From Nodosilinea sp. LEGE 07298 (GTDB lineage Bacteria > Cyanobacteriota > Cyanobacteriia > Phormidesmidales > Phormidesmidaceae), in contig NZ_JADEXE010000021.1 in the NCBI RefSeq assembly GCF_015207265.1, positions 1-40,952 on the forward strand: a DNA stretch of 40,952 nucleotides, read 5' to 3'. A model generated the notes under the pieces. The model was not told the origin of the DNA, made no database searches, and was given only the letters and a program-made list of their open reading frames with translations. The position numbers and the translations under genes are program-made. Positions within the stretch are counted from its first letter, which is position 1. Every line of letters begins with the position of its first letter. This document shows, piece by piece, positions 7,345 through 15,450 of the stretch.

Positions 7345-8511
7345 ATGGATATCAATCTAAAGTATAAGGTTCCAGGCCTTGAAGTCGCATCTTCAATGAT
7401 GTATTGCTTTCCTACAGGTGCGATGGATGTATGGCACCCGGCCGCTGAGCAAGTGCTAATGCCAGCGAAATATTTTGAACCTTACGACGTAGAAATCAAA
7501 GTGCAATCTGCCACAGCCAAACTAGAACTGACAAAAACTCTTAGCTGGAAGCGGAAGACTCAGCTAGTTCTTTCAAAAGCAATCAAGCGAAAGGCCCGAT
7601 CATTTCTCCCTAAAACCATCAGGCGAAAGGCCCGATCAGCTTTCTCAAGAGTGAAAAATTACAAGACTCAATTATTTCTCCCTGAAGCAGTAGAAGATGG
7701 AGACGTGCTCGACTACTCAGGAAAATTCATCTTTGATGCTCGCTTTGATGTGTTTACGAACATCAGCCATATTCTTGGCAACATAGCAGAACCAGTTTTT
7801 TTAGCGCAAAAGCTCTTGAGCGAACATTTCCAAAAAGATATTAAAATTCATATTATCTTGAGTTCTAGGGTACCTAAATACAGAATGCCTATGGACGTAT
7901 ACCGATTGCTTGGTAATCCTGTCATTTTTACTGATGATGATGTCTACGGTGAGCTTGTTACCTGTTCAAAGCAGAGGGTTTACAGTACTGCACCTCACTT
8001 TCTGAATTTCGAGTTTCCAGGATACAAAGAACAAACATACGAAAGAGTGTTTGTCGCCCGCAGGGGAAACCGTAGATTAATCAATAATGATGAGGTAACT
8101 AAGTTTCTGGAGGAGCGAGGGTTTAAAACGCTTTACTTTGAGGATTTATCTCTCGAAGAAGAGTGGTCAATTGCTCGCAATGCAAAAGAGGCGGTGGTAG
8201 TGGCTGGTGCTGCCAGCGGCAATTTTGTTTTAAATCGTGTCGGACTGCGAGACAATGCTGAACCAGGTAGTGGGCTTAAGCTAATTGAGCTTATGTCTCC
8301 CGCATGGAACTTTTATGAACATCGGTACATGGCTAACACCTTAAATGGCAAGTGGTGTTGTGTACGAGGCCAGATCACCCCTCAAATGCTCAACGCACTT
8401 GATTTTTCTGAAGCACCTCCTGACTCGCTAAAAGCTCCATACAAAGATCCTTTTAGGGTAGATTGCCAGACTATTCAAATGGCACTTGACTATCTCTCCA
8501 TGGGTAAATAA
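7345..8511 (+). CDS. GT61-type (DUF563) glycosyltransferase paralogue with a substituted His motif
   Basis: 388 residues, clearly paralogous to the gene at 31309-32436: shared blocks include VFVARRGNRRLINNDEV, GFKTLYFEDL, VRGQITP and a near-identical end (VDCQTIQMALDYL). GT61 proteins of this group build capsule or other surface glycans and act on the cytoplasmic side. The conserved HGA motif seen in the paralogue reads VAGAASGN here, with Ala 287 in place of His, so catalysis may be altered or lost. Residues about 78-101 contain a basic 12-residue tandem repeat absent from the paralogue. The gene is AT-rich compared with the flanking genes. A strong GGAGGGG site supports the ATG. Confidence 0.75.
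   Translation: MDINLKYKVPGLEVASSMMYCFPTGAMDVWHPAAEQVLMPAKYFEPYDVEIKVQSATAKLELTKTLSWKRKTQLVLSKAIKRKARSFLPKTIRRKARSAFSRVKNYKTQLFLPEAVEDGDVLDYSGKFIFDARFDVFTNISHILGNIAEPVFLAQKLLSEHFQKDIKIHIILSSRVPKYRMPMDVYRLLGNPVIFTDDDVYGELVTCSKQRVYSTAPHFLNFEFPGYKEQTYERVFVARRGNRRLINNDEVTKFLEERGFKTLYFEDLSLEEEWSIARNAKEAVVVAGAASGNFVLNRVGLRDNAEPGSGLKLIELMSPAWNFYEHRYMANTLNGKWCCVRGQITPQMLNALDFSEAPPDSLKAPYKDPFRVDCQTIQMALDYLSMGK
7576..7647 (+). repeat. 36-base tandem repeat inside the GT61-type gene
   Basis: Two adjacent 36-base units (7576-7611 and 7612-7647) share the core GCGAAAGGCCCGATCA and encode KAIKRKARSFLP and KTIRRKARSAFS. The duplicated segment adds positive charge to the linker before the catalytic domain. 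Confidence 0.7.
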
Positions 8512-8576
8512 GGATTTTCGTAGGATTGTTGAAATTTAGTTGTATGGGGTCATGGCTTAAGAGGCGATCGCCACCG

Positions 8577-9044
8577 TTAATCGATCGCCCGCTGCCCCCC
8601 AAAGCGCTGGGCAATAATGTCGTCGTAGGTGTCAGCGATGGTAACGACCGAGAGAATGCAGGTCTGTAGCTCCATCAAATCCATGTTTTCGCCGCCGAGC
8701 ACGCTTTCAGCAAACAGCACCTGGTTGGCGTCATCAAGATGAAACGCACCAAACCGCATGCGACGATTTTCGATAAGCAAAAAGTGCATTAGCTCATTGT
8801 CGATGGTGCTGCCGATGGTGACGCAGCTAGTAGCCCGTACTGTTGCCAGGTCGGCTTTTTCCCAGGGGTGTACCTCCCAGGGCAGTACCTCAATTTCGAC
8901 TAAAGTAGATCCGTAGAGAATGTCGAAGCGAGGGATATCGGAGTAGGCTCGCAGTCTGCCTTTGAATAGGGCAGCGGTCTGCAGGTAGTCGGCGACTTTG
9001 GTATAAGTGAGGGCTTGAACGGTACTGGCAAAGGAGATGGCCAT
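8577..9044 (-). CDS. YbjN-like / type III chaperone-like small protein
   Basis: About 155 residues from ATG 9044 (MAISFAST). A longer frame reaches 9131, but its extra N-terminus is translated from a common cyanobacterial intergenic repeat (GATTTTGGATTTGCGATTTTGG) and is unlikely to be real. The protein is a single alpha/beta domain with strands such as VEIEVLPWEV and HFLLIENRRMRFGAFHLD and an acidic helical end, resembling YbjN and CesT-type chaperone-fold proteins found widely in cyanobacteria. No enzymatic residues are evident. It follows devA on the same strand with a gap of about 100 bases and could be the last gene of that transcript. The precise family is not certain. Confidence 0.65.
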   Translation of the reverse strand: MAISFASTVQALTYTKVADYLQTAALFKGRLRAYSDIPRFDILYGSTLVEIEVLPWEVHPWEKADLATVRATSCVTIGSTIDNELMHFLLIENRRMRFGAFHLDDANQVLFAESVLGGENMDLMELQTCILSVVTIADTYDDIIAQRFGGQRAID

Positions 9045-9150
9045 GGGCGATTTTGGATTTGCGATTTTGGCTGGAGGAAAGAGAAACCGAGTTTCTGTTC
9101 GGAATGCATAGGGTGCTAACAGGTTGACCAATACATCCGGTTTCTGATCC

Positions 9151-9930
9151 CTACATGATGAACATTTTTTGATCTAGAGATTGGGGAGTGTGGCTATCGA
9201 CGAACTGCTGCGGGCTTTCGTCGGACTCTAGCCGCCCGTCAACCAGGTTGATGATGCGATCGGCCACGTCGAGAATGCGGTTGTCGTGGGTGACCATGAG
9301 AATGGTGCAGCCTTTCTCGTTGGCCAAGTGCTGCATGAGAGTAACTACGTCGCGGCCCGATTGTTTGTCGAGGGCAGCGGTGGGTTCGTCGGCCAGTATC
9401 AGCTGGGGCTGGTTGACTAGGGCACGGGCGATCGCCACCCGCTGTTTTTGCCCGCCGCTCAGCGCCGCTGGCTTGTAGTTGGCCCGCTCGGCCAGCCCCA
9501 GCTGGCTGAGAATATCGACCGCCTGCTGGCGCTTGCCGCGAAAGTTGCCGGTAAGCTCCACGGCCATTTCCACATTCTGGGCCGCCGTCAGCGACTCAAA
9601 CAGGTTGTGGGCCTGAAAGATAAAGCCAATATTGCGACGAAGCTCGACCAGCTGGCGGCTGCCCATGCCCACCAGCTCTTGCCCCAGCACTCGCAGGCTG
9701 CCATCGGTGGCCGATCGCAGCGCCCCGATCAGCGTCAGCAGGGTGGTTTTGCCCGAGCCAGAGGGGCCAGTCATAATCACAATTTGGCCAGGGTGCAGGT
9801 CGAGGCTGATGTCGTAGAGCACCTGCTTGCGCAGGTCGCCCTTGCCAAAGAAATAGTTGAGGTTGCGTACCTGAATCGACGCCTCGGTGGCGACGGCAGG
9901 CGAACCAGGGGTTGTGGATGGTGCCGTCAT
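9151..9930 (-). CDS. devA: DevA-type ABC exporter ATPase
   Basis: 259 residues. It has a complete ATPase: Walker A GPSGSGKT at 55-62, Q-loop FIFQAHNLF near 105-113, signature LSGGQKQRVAIARAL near 157-171, Walker B LILADEPTA, and the H-loop VTHD. The sequence is of the MacB/LolD-like DevA group, which powers the DevBCA exporter that in heterocyst formers moves glycolipids and in other cyanobacteria exports unknown lipids or peptides together with a TolC-like channel. Its start overlaps the end of the upstream devC by 4 bases, showing translational coupling. No TolC homologue is in the window. Confidence 0.88.
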   Translation of the reverse strand: MTAPSTTPGSPAVATEASIQVRNLNYFFGKGDLRKQVLYDISLDLHPGQIVIMTGPSGSGKTTLLTLIGALRSATDGSLRVLGQELVGMGSRQLVELRRNIGFIFQAHNLFESLTAAQNVEMAVELTGNFRGKRQQAVDILSQLGLAERANYKPAALSGGQKQRVAIARALVNQPQLILADEPTAALDKQSGRDVVTLMQHLANEKGCTILMVTHDNRILDVADRIINLVDGRLESDESPQQFVDSHTPQSLDQKMFIM

Positions 9931-11099
9931 AGCCCAAATACCTCTGCTGGGTCAGTGCGCTGCACCTTGCGTACCGCAATGGCACCGGAAATCAGGCACA
10001 TAATAAACGTCATGATGTAAATGTTAGCGACTCGCTGCAGGGTGAGCTGAAACAGCAGCCCGGTAACGGCAGCCCCCAGGTTGTAGAACAGCGCGCTGAT
10101 CAGCAGGCCAGGAATAAACCCCAGCACCGACAAAATAATCGCTTCTTGAATCACCACCCCGAACAGGTAGGCGTTGTCGTAGCCGATCGCCTTCAGGGTG
10201 GCGTACTCCGACCAGTGGTCGGCCACATCGGTATAGAGAATTTGGTAGACCAAAATAATGCCCACCACAAAGCCCATTGTGGTGAGCAGCGAGAAGACAA
10301 ACCCAATGTTGGTGTTTTCTTCCCAATAGGTGCGCTCGCGAGCGATAAACCCCTCCGGGCCGTTCATGGGCAGTACCAGCACATCCTGGGGCAGGCCGTC
10401 GCGCAATGCATTTACCAGTCTGTCGACCTCAGCGCCAGGGGCAAGTTCGAGCAGGCCAATGTCGGCAGTGGCAAAGCTGCGCTCCTCTTCTTCGGGGCCG
10501 CGATTGGCAAAAAATCGCAGAAAGTTTTGATCGCTCATGATCAAGTTGCCGTTGCCCGAGGCAAAGTCGGTGCCCAGGCTAAAGGTGCCCACAATCCGAA
10601 TTTCGCGATCGGCCAGCTCGGTAACGACCCCGGTTTCGCGGGGGCCGACTTCAGCCCGCGATCGCTCGTCGATCATGGCCGTGTTGGGTAGCCGCAGTTC
10701 CTGCTGTAGGGCCAGCACCTCGGGCATGGGCAGCACCGGGTCAGAGGGGTTATAGGCAATTACCCGTACGGGACGGGTTTTGCGCGTGTCGGGGTTTTTC
10801 CAGCGGGCATCGCTGAGGTAAATGGCGTAGGCCCCTTCCACGCCGTCGAAGGCTTGGGCCTGGTACAGACGGCGACGGGCAAAGGCTCGGGGCACAAACA
10901 TGTTCTCCTTCAGCCGATTGATGATCACAATGTCGCCATTAAGTCGGCCCAGTAGCTGAGTCTGGCTGTCGTAGAGGGCATTTTTGAAGCCCGTGAACAA
11001 AAACATCAGCAGCACTGCGAAGGCTACCCCAGCCATGGAGGTGAGGAACTTTTTGCGATCGTGAACTAAATTGAGCAGGGCTAGGGGAGTGCGGCGCAT
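9927..11099 (-). CDS. devC: DevC-type ABC exporter permease (downstream copy)
   Basis: About 390 residues from ATG 11099 (MRRTPLALLNLVHDR). A longer open frame to 11240 adds about 47 residues encoded by repeat sequence and is unlikely. The layout is the MacB/FtsX type: one membrane helix at about 20-42, a periplasmic domain of about 200 residues, then three helices near 265-290, 310-345 and 358-378. It ends in RKVQRTDPAEVFGL, matching the other permease. It is clearly paralogous to the upstream copy (shared LYTDV.DH..EYATLKAIGY and MSDQNF.R.F) but diverged, so the exporter may be a heterodimer. It is coupled to devA. Confidence 0.86.
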   Translation of the reverse strand: MRRTPLALLNLVHDRKKFLTSMAGVAFAVLLMFLFTGFKNALYDSQTQLLGRLNGDIVIINRLKENMFVPRAFARRRLYQAQAFDGVEGAYAIYLSDARWKNPDTRKTRPVRVIAYNPSDPVLPMPEVLALQQELRLPNTAMIDERSRAEVGPRETGVVTELADREIRIVGTFSLGTDFASGNGNLIMSDQNFLRFFANRGPEEEERSFATADIGLLELAPGAEVDRLVNALRDGLPQDVLVLPMNGPEGFIARERTYWEENTNIGFVFSLLTTMGFVVGIILVYQILYTDVADHWSEYATLKAIGYDNAYLFGVVIQEAIILSVLGFIPGLLISALFYNLGAAVTGLLFQLTLQRVANIYIMTFIMCLISGAIAVRKVQRTDPAEVFGL

Positions 11100-11489
11100 G
11101 GCGCGATGACCGGCAATTTTGGGTTTTGGATTTGCAGGCAGCGGCAGTAAGGTGGGCAGTGCCCACCATTGACCTTTAGAACTGAACGGATTGCTGGCTG
11201 GGTTGTGCTGGCTGGCTGAGCGGAGATGGGTGGTGGGCATTGCCCACCCTATTAGGAGACTGCGCCCCCGCTAGCCGGGGGCAATCCAATAAAACTTGGC
11301 TAGACAGCTTCGAGATTGGCTGATCAACAGCGGGAAACAACAGGGGAACGAGTCGCTTAGCCATACGGGCTGTCCTTAGAGAATGGGTGAGTTGCACTGT
11401 TGTAGAAGGGGCTTGCCCCCGGCAGCGGGCGCAAGCCAGACACCGACAGGTCGACAAGCCCCCAAAATCCCAAATCCAACTTCTAAAAT
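11100..11489. other. 390-base spacer between the two devC genes, rich in palindromic repeats
   Basis: No gene is supported. The spacer contains two copies of the palindrome GGTGGGCA-N-TGCCCACC, the hairpins GCCCCCG 11264-11270/CGGGGGC 11276-11282 and GGCTTGC 11410-11416/GCAAGCC 11431-11437, and the GGGTTTTGGATTT-type repeat seen again near 9050. Such a gap inside an operon could attenuate, process or separately promote the distal devC-devA pair. Confidence 0.65.
11151..11248. repeat. Paired 17-base palindromes, possible small repeat element
   Basis: GGTGGGCAGTGCCCACC at 11151-11167 and GGTGGGCATTGCCCACC at 11232-11248 are near-perfect palindromes, identical except for the centre, 81 bases apart. 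They could be the ends of a short non-autonomous element or a REP-like unit. Confidence 0.6.
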
Positions 11490-12653
11490 TCATGCAAATA
11501 CCTCCGCTGGGTCAGCTGTAACGGCCTTGCGTACCGAAATGAGCCCCGATAGAGCGCACATCAGCAGCGTGAGCGTAAATACGAAAATCACCCGAAATAC
11601 CGTCATCTGCATCGGTAGCGTGCCAGCGGTGGCATTCACCGCCAGTTCATACAGCCCCAGCGCCAGAATTAACCCCGGCACGTAGCCCATTAGCGCTAGC
11701 AAAATAGCTTCCTGAATCACGGTTTTGAACAGGTAGCTGCCGCTGTAGCCAATCGCCTTGAGGGTGGCGTACTCGCGCAGGTGGTCGCGAATGTCGGTGT
11801 AGAGAATTTGGTAGACAATCACGGTGCCAACGATAAACGACACCAGCACCCCCAGACCGAAAATAAAGCCAATCGAGGTGGTTTGAATCCAAAACTGGCT
11901 TTCTTTGAGCACAATTTCGGTCTTGGTGTAGACTTCCACATCGGCGGGCAGCTGGTCTTGGAGAGCCACTTTAACCCGCTGCGCGTCGGCCCCAGGCTCC
12001 AGCAGTACCAGGCCCAGGTTGACCTGGTCGAGCGGTCGCGGGTCGAAGTAGCGGCGAAAGTTTTGATCGCTCATAATCAGCGTGCCGTCGGCGGCAAAGC
12101 CGCCGCCGAGGTCGTACTGCCCCACCACGGTAATGCGGCGGCGGTCGGCTTCGGTTTCAAGCCCCACGGTTTGGGGGCCAAACTCAGGCCGCGATCGCCG
12201 GTCGATAAAGGCGGTATTGGGCTGCTGTAGCGCTCGCCTACCCTCGGGAGTATTCAACTCTGGCATTAGAAACACCGGGTCGCTGGGGTTGAAGGCGTAG
12301 ACAAACATGGCCCGACTGAGGCTGGTTTCGGGGTTTTTCCAGAGGGCATACTCAGCGTAGAGGGGCATCACCTGCTGCACCCCTTCAATACCCTTGGCCT
12401 GGTACAAGCGCTCGCGCGGGAACGCCTTCGTGGAGCTAATTTCGAGCGACTGGGGCGAGATCAAAAAAATGTCGCCGTTAAATTCGTCATAAAAATTGGT
12501 GGTGGTGCTGACTAGGGCACCCAGAAACCCGAGGTTCATAAACATCAACAGCACCGCAAAGGTGACCCCGGCCACCGCCACCAGCAGACGGGGGCGATCG
12601 TGGCGCAGGTTGTACCAGGCCAACGGAATGCGGGGCAGAGACGGGAACTTCAT
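11490..12653 (-). CDS. devC: DevC-type ABC exporter permease (upstream copy)
   Basis: About 387 residues from ATG 12653 (MKFPSLPRIPLAW). A GTG at 12665 overlapping the devB stop is also possible; AGGGGA just before the ATG and the usual N-terminus of the family favour the ATG. It has one helix at about 20-42, a large periplasmic domain, and three C-terminal helices ending VRKAVTADPAEVFA. In DevBCA pumps this subunit passes substrate energy from DevA to the DevB adaptor. It is directly coupled to devB, while the second devC follows only after a 390-base repeat-rich gap. Confidence 0.86.
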   Translation of the reverse strand: MKFPSLPRIPLAWYNLRHDRPRLLVAVAGVTFAVLLMFMNLGFLGALVSTTTNFYDEFNGDIFLISPQSLEISSTKAFPRERLYQAKGIEGVQQVMPLYAEYALWKNPETSLSRAMFVYAFNPSDPVFLMPELNTPEGRRALQQPNTAFIDRRSRPEFGPQTVGLETEADRRRITVVGQYDLGGGFAADGTLIMSDQNFRRYFDPRPLDQVNLGLVLLEPGADAQRVKVALQDQLPADVEVYTKTEIVLKESQFWIQTTSIGFIFGLGVLVSFIVGTVIVYQILYTDIRDHLREYATLKAIGYSGSYLFKTVIQEAILLALMGYVPGLILALGLYELAVNATAGTLPMQMTVFRVIFVFTLTLLMCALSGLISVRKAVTADPAEVFA

Positions 12654-12661
12654 GCGTCCCC

Positions 12662-13834
12662 TCACGACTCAATGTCGATCGCAACATCCACCTGTAGATT
12701 GGTGAGGGCTGCCACCGCCTCGCTTTGGTCGACCCGCACCCGCACCTCAACCACGCGGGCATCGGCGTTGGCGGCGGGGTCGTCGTCGAGCACGTCGTTT
12801 TTGGCAATTTGCAGGCCGATCTCGCTGACGGTGCCGGTCAGGGTTTCACTAAAGGCCCCGTTGCGACTGGTGATAGTGGCGGGCTGCCCCACTTCGACCA
12901 GGCCAATGTCGGTCTCGTAGACTTCGGCCACCACCACCATCTGGTCGGTGTCGCCTAGGGCCAAAATTGGACCGTCATTCGGCGATACCGCTTCGCCGGG
13001 AAAGGCAAAGATATCGAGTACTTGCCCCGCCTGGGGAGCCCGAATAATAGTGCGGGCCAGCTGGGCCTCGGCCAGGGCCAGACTTTGGGCAGCAGAGTCG
13101 ACCTGGCTAGCGATCTGAGCCCGAGTCGTGGTAGCTCGAGTCGAATCTACCTGGGCTTGAGCGTTTCTAATGTCGTTGATGCGGGACTGTTCAAGCCGCT
13201 GCCGGGTAGCGGTAGCATTGGCGAGGTCAGCGCGCAGTCGCTCAACGGTTGCCCGCTGCCGGTCTAGCTCCTGGCGAGAAATTGCCCCCGATTCGTTGAG
13301 CTGCTGGAACCGGGCTAGGTCAATTTCGGCGACGTCAAGCTCGGCCTGTAGGCTCTGAATGGCGGCCTGCTGAGCGGCGATCGCGGCCTGCTGCGGCTCG
13401 TCGATTTGGGCAACGCGAGTGTTGGCCTCCTGAACTTGAGAACTGCCCAGGCGAGTTTCGGCATCGAGTTGGGCGCGGGCCTCACTCAGCTGACTGGCGG
13501 CCACATCACGCTCGGCTCGGCGCACATCGTAGGTATCGAGGTAGGCCAAAACCTGTCCCTGCTCCACCCGATCGCCCTCCTGCACCTCCAGGCGATCGAT
13601 GCGGCCCGACTCTGCCGTAGCCACATCGATCACCCGACTGACTGGCTCAACTCGTCCCAGGGCCACCACCTTGACCTGGCGCGGCGGCGGTAGTTCGGCC
13701 TGTTCACGGGCCTCCTGACGAGCTTGCAGTACGTTGCGCACAACTAGAGTAGAGCCGGTGCCCACGATTAGTAGGGCAGTGATCAATAGCCAAAAACCCG
13801 GTTTTTTCCAGGGCTGAATCGATTGGGCAGACAT
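12662..13834 (-). CDS. devB: DevB-type membrane fusion (HlyD-family) adaptor
   Basis: 390 residues. A membrane anchor lies at about 13-33, followed by a biotinyl-lipoyl half (VATAESGRIDRLEVQEGDRVEQGQVLAYLDT near 69-100), a long coiled-coil hairpin rich in Q, A and R at about 110-250, the second lipoyl half (TIIRAPQAGQVLDIF) and a beta-barrel domain. This is the standard periplasmic adaptor that links an inner-membrane ABC pump to an outer-membrane channel. It is the first gene of the minus-strand devB-devC-devC-devA unit, so the promoter should lie in 13835-14125. Confidence 0.88.
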   Translation of the reverse strand: MSAQSIQPWKKPGFWLLITALLIVGTGSTLVVRNVLQARQEAREQAELPPPRQVKVVALGRVEPVSRVIDVATAESGRIDRLEVQEGDRVEQGQVLAYLDTYDVRRAERDVAASQLSEARAQLDAETRLGSSQVQEANTRVAQIDEPQQAAIAAQQAAIQSLQAELDVAEIDLARFQQLNESGAISRQELDRQRATVERLRADLANATATRQRLEQSRINDIRNAQAQVDSTRATTTRAQIASQVDSAAQSLALAEAQLARTIIRAPQAGQVLDIFAFPGEAVSPNDGPILALGDTDQMVVVAEVYETDIGLVEVGQPATITSRNGAFSETLTGTVSEIGLQIAKNDVLDDDPAANADARVVEVRVRVDQSEAVAALTNLQVDVAIDIES

Positions 13835-14125
13835 AGACAGCGGCAGACAACTGCCTTGAATTTAACTGAACGGTGTAGTTTAGTCAATGCTTCTAAGGTT
13901 TTGCTTTTTCTGGCCTGATGCCAGCAGCGGCAGCCCAAAGATTGCTCCCAGTGTCTTGACATAGAGAGCTGTCTGTAGGCTGCACCACATGGGGCAAGGC
14001 AACCGTCAGATCGCTTGACGCACGCCAATGCGCTACCTCAGGATATTTACCCAGGACAGTCGCCTTTTGTCTGCGGTGAGCTGGCCAACGCTATATCTAA
14101 CGTTGTAGAACGGCGATCGCCTCAA

Positions 14126-15085
14126 TTAGGGGTTGGCAGAAGCGTCACCGGTCGCGGGTTGGGCGGTCGCAGGGGCAATGGCCGGGACATCGACCGGGAT
14201 AGATGGTGCTTCGGGGAGGGGATTGACGACGCCAGGCGGGGTATCGTTGTAGCGCCGCAGCTCTTCTACCGGCGAGAGCGGGTCTAAGGGGCTGGCTTCC
14301 ATGCCTTGGGGGCTAGCGACAGGCGCAATCTCGGAGATTAGGGCAGGGTCTAAAATCGAGCCTTCTTGCTCAAACGGGGCCTGCTGCGCCAGGGCCTCCA
14401 GCAGATTGGGACGCAGGGCGGCCAGAGGTTCGTCCTCGGGAGGTAGGTAGGTAGGGTCGCCCAGCTTTAGACCCGCCATCAAGTCGCTGGTTTGGTAAAA
14501 CTCCAGCAGGTCAAATTCAACAATTTGTAGATTTGCCCCGTTGACAAAAGCCATTTGACCACCATAAAGCGCAAATTCTTGTCTGGTGCTAGCGCTGGTC
14601 ACCAGTACTGGGCCAGTGGGGGCAGTAGCTAGCGCCATGACCAGTGTTAGCTGTCGAGAGGGAACGTAGCGCACTACTACAGCCGTGCTGTTGAGCCCCA
14701 CGGTAGCATTGGCGGTTTGAACAAGCGTGCGGCCTCGTTCGGGCGGCACAAAGACCGCAGCGGTACCATGGCTGAGGTATAAGTTGCGGGTGGTCGGCCA
14801 AAAGCGCAGGCTGGCCTGCTCGCCAACTCTGGTTAGCGACCCGTCGTTAAACAGTAACTCAGCTTGAGACATGGCGCTGGTGTTGAGGGTGTCGCCTGGG
14901 CAAAAGCAGTCGGCAACGGAGGCTGGGCGCGAAACTCCGCTGGCCGAGAGCAAGCTAACCTGGTTGGTGCTGATTCTCAGCTTGGCCCAGGCCCAGGGCA
15001 CCTCGGCTAGGGCTGGGGATGCGATCGCAACACTGCCGACCATTGCCAGCAGCATTGCCAAAAGATTATCGGTACGGAAAAACAT
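14126..15085 (-). CDS. Secreted FecR-domain protein
   Basis: 319 residues. A signal peptide (about 1-27, ending SPALA) is followed by a FecR-type domain at about 35-160, with characteristic segments SQAELLFNDGSLTRVGEQASLRF and TANATVGLNSTAVVVRY. The C-terminal 130 residues are proline-, alanine- and glutamate-rich and probably disordered. Unlike classical FecR anti-sigma regulators it has no cytoplasmic domain or later membrane helix, so it should be periplasmic or surface-bound and sense or bind polymer instead of holding a sigma factor. It is divergent from the beta-barrel gene at 15451. Confidence 0.75.
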   Translation of the reverse strand: MFFRTDNLLAMLLAMVGSVAIASPALAEVPWAWAKLRISTNQVSLLSASGVSRPASVADCFCPGDTLNTSAMSQAELLFNDGSLTRVGEQASLRFWPTTRNLYLSHGTAAVFVPPERGRTLVQTANATVGLNSTAVVVRYVPSRQLTLVMALATAPTGPVLVTSASTRQEFALYGGQMAFVNGANLQIVEFDLLEFYQTSDLMAGLKLGDPTYLPPEDEPLAALRPNLLEALAQQAPFEQEGSILDPALISEIAPVASPQGMEASPLDPLSPVEELRRYNDTPPGVVNPLPEAPSIPVDVPAIAPATAQPATGDASANP

Positions 15086-15450
15086 AGCGATTAAGCGTGA
15101 CCACGAATTACAGCAGGCCTACAGCCTTGAGGTAGATGCGGCCAAAGTGCCCTGGCCCTTAAATAACCAAGTGGGTATCGGTAGAGTACCCCGGTAACGG
15201 CGGTATAGCCCTAGGGGCCACGCCCTTAGCTGGAGGGAGGTAGTACTACAGAGGACAGATTGAAGAGGACACGTTGCATACGTAGCTCTATGGTAGGTTT
15301 CTGGCCAAGGCATGTGGCCCGGGTTCATAAATCTTGTGTCCCTATAGATTAAATATTTAGTGAATGTAGACGTTACTTTCAGGAATCTCCAGCAAGATCA
15401 GTGATTCTTCTGATGGCAACACAATTCATGTTTTACCTAGGCAGGCTCCA
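15086..15450. other. Divergent promoter region between the FecR-domain and beta-barrel genes
   Basis: 365 bases without a supported gene. Both neighbours must be transcribed outward from here. AT-rich sequence around 15345-15365 is the likeliest promoter area for the rightward gene, but I cannot assign hexamers. AGGCAGG at 15439-15445 is the ribosome binding site for TTG 15451. Confidence 0.5.

Noticed and set aside
9045-9131. N-terminal extension of the YbjN-like gene
   Set aside because: It is translated from a GATTTTGGATTT-type intergenic repeat; the downstream ATG at 9044 gives the compact domain.
11100-11240. N-terminal extension of the downstream devC
   Set aside because: It is encoded by palindromic repeats and lacks similarity to the other devC; ATG 11099 matches the family start.
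14126-15085. FecR-domain protein as a classical anti-sigma regulator
   Set aside because: It has a cleavable signal peptide and neither a cytoplasmic domain nor a second membrane helix, so it cannot contact a cytoplasmic sigma factor directly.
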